A stretch of 9,809 bases of DNA from Planctomycetes bacterium RIFCSPHIGHO2_12_FULL_52_36. Lineage in GTDB: Bacteria > Planctomycetota > Brocadiia > Brocadiales > Bathyanammoxibiaceae. The notes beneath the pieces were generated by a model. That model did no database searches. It was not told where the DNA came from and saw nothing but the letters and a program-made list of their open reading frames with translations. Made by a program: the position numbers and the translations under genes. Each line of letters opens with the position of its first letter. The stretch's first letter is position 1. The stretch covers positions 1-9,809 of the forward strand of contig MHYW01000018.1 of assembly GCA_001828545.1 (NCBI GenBank). Direction: 5' to 3'. Of this stretch, positions 1 through 5,885 are shown in pieces.

Positions 1-1
1 A

Positions 2-946
2 CAAAGAGGGATTGAGACGACGAGGGTGAGCGACTACCTGGAGAGGCATCCCCCTCAGGATACCTTGCGAGACCTTTACGCCGGTTCGTGGATAAACCAT
101 AACCTGGCCACATGGGTAGGCCACGCAGAAAAGAACCGGGCCTGGGAGTACGTGGCGGAGACCAGGGACTTCTTGAAGAAGCGGCCGGACTTGGGCGTGA
201 ACCATAAGGAACTGGCCCAGGAGTGCATATACATCAGTGAGGGGAGCGACTGGTACTGGTGGTACGGGGACGACCACTCCTCGGCCTACGACGAGGTCTT
301 TGACAGACTCTTCCGCACCCACCTGAAGAACGTATATAAATTTAGCGCATCCGAAAGCCCCAGGGCACTTGACCTACCTATAATTCAACTCGGCAAGAAG
401 AAACCCTACACCATACCCAAAGGTTTCCTAAAGGTGCGGCTGGATGGACGCGTGAGCAGTTTCTTTGAGTGGGTGGCGGCGGGTTATTACAGGGCCTCCA
501 GGGATACCCCAGTAATGCACAGGGCCTCGGGGGGGATTATTAGAGAGGTGTATTTTGGCTTTGATGAAGAGAACTTCCTCCTGCGGCTGGACTTTGAAGA
601 AGGGGCCCTTAATCGTTTTTCGGCACATGACCGATTGGCCGTAATCTTCCTCCTCCCCGCGGAGGTCAGGCTCCAGGTGAGCGGAGCGCCACAACCCATA
701 AAGGGCCTGGAGGTCATCAAGAAAGGTGAGACCACCCCCAGGATAGTACCGGAGGCAGTAGCGGCCGTAGAGGTGCTGGAACTCAGATGTCCCTTCCGGG
801 AGATTGGCCTTTCCCCTGGAGAAAATGCCGAATTTCTGGTAGAGATAGAGCGGGAGGGACAGGTAACGGAGAGACTGCCAGACCACTTTCCCTTCGCCTT
901 CACCACCCCTACCAGGGACTTTGAGAGGATATTCTGGCAAGTATAG
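2..946 (+). CDS. GH57 glycoside hydrolase (COG1449 type), C-terminal part, 5' truncated
   Basis: This is the C-terminal 314 residues of a GH57 alpha-amylase/alpha-mannosidase-like protein, probably a cytosolic enzyme acting on alpha-glucans. The frame is open to the window edge. A GTG at position 26 could be read as a start, but the protein match already runs upstream of it and there is no convincing Shine-Dalgarno site, so I treat the gene as truncated at its 5' end. Recognisable family blocks are SWINHNLATWVGH (nt 86-124) and EGSDWYWWYGDDHSS (nt 239-283), which lie near the end of the GH57 catalytic and helical region. After these comes a beta-rich C-terminal domain ending in TPTRDFERIFWQV. 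The catalytic nucleophile and acid/base regions lie outside the window, so substrate and activity cannot be judged. The last blocks do not look like a GH57 branching enzyme. It lies 113 bp upstream of galT, in the same direction. Family assignment is firm; exact activity is not. Confidence 0.85.
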   Translation, partial: QRGIETTRVSDYLERHPPQDTLRDLYAGSWINHNLATWVGHAEKNRAWEYVAETRDFLKKRPDLGVNHKELAQECIYISEGSDWYWWYGDDHSSAYDEVFDRLFRTHLKNVYKFSASESPRALDLPIIQLGKKKPYTIPKGFLKVRLDGRVSSFFEWVAAGYYRASRDTPVMHRASGGIIREVYFGFDEENFLLRLDFEEGALNRFSAHDRLAVIFLLPAEVRLQVSGAPQPIKGLEVIKKGETTPRIVPEAVAAVEVLELRCPFREIGLSPGENAEFLVEIEREGQVTERLPDHFPFAFTTPTRDFERIFWQV

Positions 947-1059
947 TTGAATGCCGAATGGGGATTGCGGAATGCGGAACACTCTAAATGCGGATTGCAG
1001 AATGCGGAATGCGGAGTTGTTTTAATTCCACATTCCGAATTCCACACTAAGGAGACTCT
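947..1059. repeat. Spacer with degenerate 'aatgcgga' repeats
   Basis: The spacer between the first GH57 gene and galT is mostly low-complexity repeat. An 18-base unit beginning GGATTGC occurs at 962-979 and again, with one mismatch, at 992-1009 (30-base offset). It is followed by further AATGCGGA units to about 1015. The segment 1026-1046 carries a similar unit in the opposite orientation (attcc.cattccgaattcc), so an imperfect hairpin could form. Only the last bases have an obvious gene role: AAGGAG at 1049-1054 is the ribosome binding site of galT. I see no convincing promoter or T-tract terminator. Confidence 0.6.
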
Positions 1060-2109
1060 ATGCCTGAACTAAGAAAAGAACCCGTATCTGGGAGATGGGT
1101 AATCATTGCCACAGAAAGGGCCCTCAGGCCCTCTGATTTTATCACCGCTCCCTCCGCTATAAAGGGTAACTTCTGCCCCTTCTGCGCGGGGAACGAGGAC
1201 AAGACCCCACCAGAGATTATGGCCTACAGGGAGCGCGGAAGCAGCCCTAATTCCAGGGGATGGAGGGTAAGGGTGGTGCCAAACAAATTCCCCGCCCTCA
1301 AGATAGAAGGCGAACTCAGCAAGCGCGGAGACGGCATTTATGACCTTATGAACGGTATAGGCGCCCACGAGGTGATAATAGAATGCCCCCAGCACGTCAT
1401 CTCCCTCACAGACCTGGAACCCCGCTACATCCAGGAGGTAATCTGGACCTACAGGGACAGGTTGGTTGACCTGAAGAAGGACAAGAGGATGATATACGGT
1501 ATGCTCTTCAAGAACGTGGGTGCCGTGGCCGGGGCCAGCCTTGAGCACACCCATACCCAGCTCATCGTTACCCCCATCGTCCCCCTGGTGGTGGCCACGG
1601 AAATGGAAGGCAGTCTCGCCTTCTACAAGTACAGGGGAAGATGCCTGTTCTGCGACATGATGAGGCAGGAGATATCTACTGCCAGCCGAATAGTATTAGA
1701 CGGTACCTACTTCTGCACCTTTGCCCCCTATGCCTCCAGGTTCCCTTTTGAACTGTGGATACTACCCAAGAACCATTCCTCCCATTTTGAGAACATACAG
1801 AAGTTTGAGGTAGAAGAACTGGCGGAGACCCTGTGGACTGCCCTGGCCAAACTGGAAGGCAGTCTTGAGCAACCTCCGTACAACTTCATCATCCACACCA
1901 GTCCCTTTGACCACCCGGAACTGGATTATTACCACTGGCACATAGAAATAATCCCCAGACTCACCAGGGTGGCAGGTTTTGAGTGGGGTACTGGATTCTA
2001 CATCAACCCCGTGCCCCCAGAGAATGCGGCAGAATATCTTAGACAGATAAAACCAACCGGGGTGGCATCCGCCTCAGGCGTACCCCCGCTAAAGGAGTCA
2101 ACAAGATGA
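1060..2109 (+). CDS. galT: GalT-like galactose-1-phosphate uridylyltransferase family protein
   Basis: A 349-residue member of the GalT (HIT superfamily) nucleotidylyltransferases, a soluble enzyme that moves a nucleoside monophosphate between sugar phosphates through a covalent histidine intermediate. Expected residues are present: CPFC at 39-42 and His112 plus His163 for the structural metal, and the active-site block EHTHTQ at 162-167, with His165 as probable nucleophile and Gln167. In the second half, His279, His292 and His294 (YHWHIE) match the second metal site of E. coli GalT, and there is an extra CLFC pair at 195-198. The ATG at 1060 follows AAGGAG at 1049-1054. The stop overlaps the glgA start (ATGA, 2106-2109), implying translational coupling. 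No galK, galE or galM is visible; the neighbours are glycogen genes, so the substrate may be a glucose derivative, for example as an ADP-glucose phosphorylase (inference). The tail after about residue 331 looks repeat-derived. Family firm, substrate open. Confidence 0.9.
   Translation: MPELRKEPVSGRWVIIATERALRPSDFITAPSAIKGNFCPFCAGNEDKTPPEIMAYRERGSSPNSRGWRVRVVPNKFPALKIEGELSKRGDGIYDLMNGIGAHEVIIECPQHVISLTDLEPRYIQEVIWTYRDRLVDLKKDKRMIYGMLFKNVGAVAGASLEHTHTQLIVTPIVPLVVATEMEGSLAFYKYRGRCLFCDMMRQEISTASRIVLDGTYFCTFAPYASRFPFELWILPKNHSSHFENIQKFEVEELAETLWTALAKLEGSLEQPPYNFIIHTSPFDHPELDYYHWHIEIIPRLTRVAGFEWGTGFYINPVPPENAAEYLRQIKPTGVASASGVPPLKESTR
2059..2086. repeat. Palindromic repeat inside the galT 3' end
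   Basis: A nested palindrome lies in the last coding part of galT. The outer arms are GGGGT (2059-2063) and ACCCC (2082-2086). The inner hairpin is CGCCT/AGGCG with a one-base loop (2070-2080). The 14 bases ATCCGCCTCAGGCG (2067-2080) recur exactly, in reverse orientation, at 5744-5757 inside a different repeat downstream of the GH57 glucanotransferase gene. This suggests a dispersed element. It is read in frame as part of the tail segment GVASASGVP, beyond the conserved GalT core. Confidence 0.6.
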
Positions 2110-3539
2110 ATGTTGTTTATGTATCTCCGGAGATAGAACCATTTGCAAGGACCGGCGGGTTGGGAGACGTCCTGGGCTCACTACCCAAGAGTGTAGCGAA
2201 ACTGGGCCACAAGGTCTGCCTCTTTATGCCCCTCTACAAACAGGTCAACCGCAAGGAATTCTCCCTCTCTCCTACCAAGATTACCATTGCCGTGCCCATG
2301 CCCAACAAGACCTCCATGGGGCGCGTCTACTCCTCCTATGTGCCCGACACACGCATACCAGTGTACTTTATTGAAAACGCAGAGTACTTTGAAAGGGCCG
2401 AACCTTACAAAGACCCTGCCACGGGGCTTGACTACAAGGATAACTGCGAGAGGTTTGCATTCTTCTCCAGGGCGGTACTGGAGACCATTAAGGCCCTGGG
2501 CCAGACTCCGGACGTCCTCCACGCCAATGACTGGCAGTCCGCCCTGGCCCCGGCCTATTTGAAGACCATCTACCAGGGAGACACCTCCTTCCGCAATACC
2601 ATTACGGTCTTCACCGTCCACAACCTGGCCTACCAGGGTCTATTCCCTAAAGAGGACATGCCCCTGACAGGACTGGACTGGAGTTACTTTAACTGGAAGC
2701 AGTTGGAGTACCATGGGAAGCTAAACGTCCTCAAGGCAGGACTGGTCTTCTCCGACCTTATTACTACCGTGAGCAGACGCTACGCCCAGGAGATACAGAC
2801 CCAGGAGTTCGGCCGCGGACTGGAGGGCATCCTCCAGGAACGTTACAAAGACCTCTTCGGGATAGTAAACGGCGTGGACTACAACACCTGGAATCCAGAC
2901 AAGGACAAACTCATTCCCTCCAGATACAGCCCGAAGAACTTGAAGGGGAAAAGGGCCTGCAAGAGACACCTCCAGAAGAAGTGCGGACTCAAAGAGAGGG
3001 AGGACGTACCGGTAATAGGGTGGATAGGGAGGTTGGCCGAACAGAAAGGGGTGGACCTGCTCCTGGAAGGGTGGGAGGAGCTAATGGGGCTAGACCTGGA
3101 GCTAGTCCTCCTGGGGAAGGGAGACCAGCCTTACGAAGAGGCCCTGAAGTCCAAGGCCTCCAGGTATCCAGAAAAGGCATCAATAAACATTGGCTTTGAT
3201 AACCGCCTCTCCCATGAGATGGAGGCCGGCTCAGACATGTTCCTCATGCCTTCTAAATTTGAGCCCTGCGGCCTCAATCAGCTCTACAGCCTCAAGTATG
3301 GCACGGTACCAATCGTAAGGCGTACGGGGGGACTGGCGGATACGGTGGACGAGCAAGTAGGGTTCACCTTTAACTCCAGTAATACCCCGGAAATGGTTAG
3401 TACAATCAAGCGGGCACTGGAGGCCTACCGCAACACTACCCAGTGGACCGAGCTCGTGAGGCGGGGTATGCTCCAGGACTGGTCCTGGGATAAGAGTGCC
3501 AGAGAGTACGTTGAGCTTTACCAAAGAAAAAGAGTTTAA
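2106..3539 (+). CDS. glgA: Glycogen synthase (ADP-glucose type, GT5)
   Basis: Cytosolic GT5 glycogen synthase that adds glucose from ADP-glucose to the non-reducing ends of alpha-1,4-glucan. Its 477 residues equal the E. coli enzyme length. The N-terminal Rossmann domain begins with the nucleotide-sugar loop RTGGLGDV (15-22) and continues with HANDWQSAL (139-147), VHNLAYQG (171-178) and GIVNGVDYNTWNPD (252-265). The C-terminal domain shows GRLAEQKGVDLL (308-319), the catalytic PSKFEPCGLNQLYSLKYG block (382-399, with Glu386) and RRTGGLADTV (405-414). Residue 15 is Arg, whereas the classic motif (KxGGL) has Lys contacting ADP-glucose. The start lies within the galT stop codon; AAGGAG at 2092-2097 inside galT gives 8-base spacing. 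GlgC, needed to make its substrate, is encoded at the end of the same cluster. Identification is very secure. Confidence 0.97.
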   Translation: MNVVYVSPEIEPFARTGGLGDVLGSLPKSVAKLGHKVCLFMPLYKQVNRKEFSLSPTKITIAVPMPNKTSMGRVYSSYVPDTRIPVYFIENAEYFERAEPYKDPATGLDYKDNCERFAFFSRAVLETIKALGQTPDVLHANDWQSALAPAYLKTIYQGDTSFRNTITVFTVHNLAYQGLFPKEDMPLTGLDWSYFNWKQLEYHGKLNVLKAGLVFSDLITTVSRRYAQEIQTQEFGRGLEGILQERYKDLFGIVNGVDYNTWNPDKDKLIPSRYSPKNLKGKRACKRHLQKKCGLKEREDVPVIGWIGRLAEQKGVDLLLEGWEELMGLDLELVLLGKGDQPYEEALKSKASRYPEKASINIGFDNRLSHEMEAGSDMFLMPSKFEPCGLNQLYSLKYGTVPIVRRTGGLADTVDEQVGFTFNSSNTPEMVSTIKRALEAYRNTTQWTELVRRGMLQDWSWDKSAREYVELYQRKRV

Positions 3540-3563
3540 AGGTTCAAAAGTTTAAGAGTTTAA
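3532..3563. repeat. Short AT-rich direct repeats between glgA and the GH57 gene
   Basis: GAGTTTAA occurs at 3532-3539, including the glgA stop codon, and again at 3556-3563, with a related AAGTTTAAG between them. The repeats run into AAGGAAGG (3562-3569), the ribosome binding site of the next gene. The tract is short and A/T-rich, so it may be simple sequence rather than a mobile element. Confidence 0.35.
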
Positions 3564-3576
3564 GGAAGGCCACCAG

Positions 3577-5733
3577 ATGAACTGCGTAAACCTAATCCTT
3601 GCCCTGCATAACCATCAACCGGTCGGCAACTTCCACTGGGTCTTTGAAGAGGTATGCTCCAGGGCCTACGAACCCTTCCTTAAAATCATGGAGAGGTACC
3701 CGGACGTACGTCTGGTACTCCATTATTCGGGCGGACTACTTGAGTGGATAAAAACCCACAGGCCCGGGGTCTTTGAGGGCATCCATTCCATGGTACGGAA
3801 GGGGCAGGTAGAACTCCTCGGGGGCGGATTCTACGAACCCATCCTGGTAATGCTCCCAAAGAGAGACAGACTGGGGCAGATACGCTCTTATACCCGGTGG
3901 CTTAACACCCACCTGGATGCCGAGGCCAAGGGAATCTGGCTGGCAGAGAGGGTGTGGGAACAGTCCCTGGTAAGCTCCCTCAGGGAGGCGGGGGTGGAGT
4001 ACACGGTGGTGGACGACTCCCACTTCAGACACGCAGGACTGGAGGAGAAAGACCTGGACGGTTACTTCCTCACCGAGGACGAGGGCGAGATACTGAAAAT
4101 CTTTCCTGGAAGCGAGCGGCTCAGGTACTGTATCCCGTTTGAGCATCCAGAAAAGACCATAGAATACCTCCGCCAGTTTGCACAGCAAAGAGATAATGCC
4201 CTCCTGGTGTATGCGGATGACGGGGAGAAGTTTGGGAGCTGGCCAAAGACCTATAAGCACGTATATGAAGATGGCTGGCTGGAACAGTTCTTAGAGACCC
4301 TCAGGAGGAATAAGGATTGGATAAGGACTACCACCTTCAGGGAGGCAGTGGAGAAACTCCCCTCCAGGGGCAGGGTCTATCTCCCCGACGCCTCCTACAG
4401 GGAGATGATGGAGTGGGCCTTGCCATCCAGGGGTCTTATGGAGTATGAAGAGGTCTCCAGGGCTATAGCCAACCAGCCCTGGGGGCCTGTGGCCAGGCAA
4501 TTCCTCAAGGGGGGCACGTGGAGAAACTTCAGGGTCAAATACCCGGAGGCCCATCAGATGTATGCCAGGATGCTAGAGGTGAGCCAGAAGGTGGCAGAAA
4601 TCCCCCCTGTCCCCTCTTTAGAAAAGTTAATCCCCCCCTCCCCCCCTTTAGAAAAGGGGGGCAGGGGGGATGCCCAAAAGGAACTCTACCAGGCCCAGTG
4701 TAACGACTCCTACTGGCACGGTGTCTTTGGGGGACTGTATCTCCCTCACCTCCGCAGTGCCATCTACCAGCACCTCCTCCTGGCAGAGTCTCTGTGCGAC
4801 TCCAGCACAGGGGTTCACGTAGAGGTCAGGGATTTTGACCTGGATACCCGTGAGGAGTTCAAACTCACCAACCCGCTCCTCAATGCCTACTTTAAGCCAG
4901 ACAGGGGGGGACACCTCTATGAGCTGGACTATAAACCCAGGGGACTGAACCTCCTCAACACCCTTAGTAGAAGGGAGGAGGCCTATCACAAAAAGATCCT
5001 TGAGGCAAAACCTCAAACGCACGTAAGAGACGTTAAGAGCATCCATGACATCATCCCCCAGGTAGAAGAGGAACTCAAGCAGAGGCTACACTACGATGGC
5101 TACCTTAAGGAGGGGCTGATAGACCACCTCTTGCCACCACAGGCCGCCCTGGAGGACTGCCTCCAGGGGAAACTCCCTCAACTGGGGGACTCCTTGACTG
5201 CGCCCTACCAGTGCCGGTTTGAGGAAAGACCAGATGGGGTCAGCCTAAAACTCTATCGCCATTGCACCATCCAGGGGGAAAGGGACTCGTTATCGATAAG
5301 GAAACAGGTGGATTTAGACGGCCTGACTCCCAGCCTGAACATTGCTTACAGCCTGGCTAATATCTCTAAAAAGGAGATTGTGTGTAACTTCGGCGTAGAA
5401 TTTAACCTCTCCATGTCGGCAGGGAAGGCAGAGGGGAGGTACTACTTACTGGACGACGAGGACAGAGTGGGGCATCTCGCCATCTCTGGGAGTTTTTCCC
5501 AAAAGAAAAAGGTCTTTCTGGTGGACGAGCACCTGGGTCTGAGGGTATCCCTGGGGTGGGACAAGGAGGCTGAACTATGGCTGATGCCCCTCATGACCGT
5601 ATCCCAGAGCGAATCGGGCTTTGAAAAGGTGTACCAGGGTTCTACCGTCCTCCCACTGTGGCGACTCTCTATGCGGCCAGGGGATAGATGGGAGTTACGT
5701 ATAAAAGGGGGCGTAGAGGAACTAGCCCCGTAG
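3577..5733 (+). CDS. GH57 4-alpha-glucanotransferase / alpha-amylase type enzyme
   Basis: A 718-residue GH57 enzyme of the Thermococcus litoralis 4-alpha-glucanotransferase type, expected to transfer or hydrolyse alpha-1,4-glucan segments in the cytosol; no signal peptide is visible. Conserved regions in order are: HNHQP (11-15); KGQVELLGGGFYEPI (75-89); GIWLAERVWE (119-128), with Glu124 as probable nucleophile; YADDGEKFGSW (212-222), with Asp214 or Asp215 as general acid; the helical segment to about 340; then QCNDSYWHGVFGGLYLPHLR (374-393) and a large beta-sandwich C-terminal domain (about 410-718, DUF1926-like). Between the helical segment and the QCNDSYWHG block, residues 342-365 are a Pro/Gly/Lys-rich insertion encoded by a palindromic repeat. 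The start has AAGGAAGG at 3562-3569 and the protein begins at the family's usual point. It is 37 bp behind glgA. The stop codon lies within a GTAG-headed repeat. The family is firm; transferase versus hydrolase cannot be settled by motifs. Confidence 0.92.
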   Translation: MNCVNLILALHNHQPVGNFHWVFEEVCSRAYEPFLKIMERYPDVRLVLHYSGGLLEWIKTHRPGVFEGIHSMVRKGQVELLGGGFYEPILVMLPKRDRLGQIRSYTRWLNTHLDAEAKGIWLAERVWEQSLVSSLREAGVEYTVVDDSHFRHAGLEEKDLDGYFLTEDEGEILKIFPGSERLRYCIPFEHPEKTIEYLRQFAQQRDNALLVYADDGEKFGSWPKTYKHVYEDGWLEQFLETLRRNKDWIRTTTFREAVEKLPSRGRVYLPDASYREMMEWALPSRGLMEYEEVSRAIANQPWGPVARQFLKGGTWRNFRVKYPEAHQMYARMLEVSQKVAEIPPVPSLEKLIPPSPPLEKGGRGDAQKELYQAQCNDSYWHGVFGGLYLPHLRSAIYQHLLLAESLCDSSTGVHVEVRDFDLDTREEFKLTNPLLNAYFKPDRGGHLYELDYKPRGLNLLNTLSRREEAYHKKILEAKPQTHVRDVKSIHDIIPQVEEELKQRLHYDGYLKEGLIDHLLPPQAALEDCLQGKLPQLGDSLTAPYQCRFEERPDGVSLKLYRHCTIQGERDSLSIRKQVDLDGLTPSLNIAYSLANISKKEIVCNFGVEFNLSMSAGKAEGRYYLLDDEDRVGHLAISGSFSQKKKVFLVDEHLGLRVSLGWDKEAELWLMPLMTVSQSESGFEKVYQGSTVLPLWRLSMRPGDRWELRIKGGVEELAP
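4600..4671. repeat. C-rich/G-rich palindromic repeat inserted in frame in the GH57 gene
   Basis: Two 30-base units (4600-4629 and 4630-4659) share the pattern ATCCCCCC...CCCC..TTTAGAAAAG. The second forms a near-perfect hairpin: its left arm at 4630-4649 is C-rich, and its right arm at 4652-4671 is G-rich and ends GGGGGGAT. All 72 bases (24 codons) are read without breaking frame, giving IPPVPSLEKL, then IPPSPPLEKG, then GRGD. The composition differs sharply from the surrounding gene. The insertion falls in a loop between conserved GH57 segments. I recall similar PP..KGG.G-type read-through repeats in other bacterial genomes, but could not check this here. Confidence 0.8.
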
Positions 5734-5779
5734 GGGCAATTCCCGCCTGAGGCGGATTTTCAACATGAATCGCCCCTAC
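5730..5779. repeat. GTAG-headed palindromic repeat with a nested hairpin (copy A)
   Basis: The left arm GTAGGGGCAATTC (5730-5742) pairs with GAATCGCCCCTAC (5767-5779) at 12 of 13 positions. Compared with the repeat at 8154-8181, this copy has 22 extra bases (5743-5764) between TTC and ATG. Those bases contain their own hairpin, CCGCC/GGCGG (5743-5755). The TAG of the leading GTAG is the stop codon of the GH57 gene. The hairpin could mark a transcript end, but no T-tract follows it. Confidence 0.8.
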
Positions 5780-5807
5780 AGTTATACGAACACACAAAAG
5801 TAAATGC

Positions 5808-5836
5808 TTGAAGGAACGAGCAAAGTAAAATATACT
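5808..5836 (+). promoter_or_regulatory. Candidate sigma70-type promoter upstream of the histidine kinase gene
   Basis: A -35-like TTGAAG (5808-5813) and a -10-like TATACT (5831-5836, five of six consensus bases) are separated by exactly 17 bases in an AT-rich stretch. Transcription would begin near 5843, about 43 bases before the kinase start, at the edge of a hairpin repeat. This is the best promoter candidate I saw and would make the kinase gene separately transcribed from the glycogen genes before it. The call rests on sequence alone. Confidence 0.5.
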
Positions 5837-5841
5837 TGATT

Positions 5842-5862
5842 TAGGCGGCAACGCCGCCCTAC
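5842..5862 (-). repeat. Small GTAG-headed hairpin repeat
   Basis: GGCGGC (5844-5849) and GCCGCC (5853-5858) form a 6-bp stem with the loop AAC. On the minus strand the element starts GTAGGGCGGC, the same GTAG head as the other palindromic repeats here. It lies at the predicted transcription start of the kinase gene, so its hairpin would sit at the 5' end of that mRNA. Confidence 0.55.
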
Positions 5863-5885
5863 GAACAAGGCGTAAGGTTAAGGGT

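Noticed and set aside
26..28. GTG at 26 as the true start of the first gene
   Set aside because: The frame is open upstream to the window edge and the protein begins mid-way through a GH57 fold, so the gene must start outside the window.
4600..4671. Frameshift or assembly error in the C/G-rich part of the GH57 gene
   Set aside because: The frame is intact on both sides, with conserved family blocks before and after it, so no error need be assumed, although homopolymer miscounts in multiples of three cannot be ruled out.
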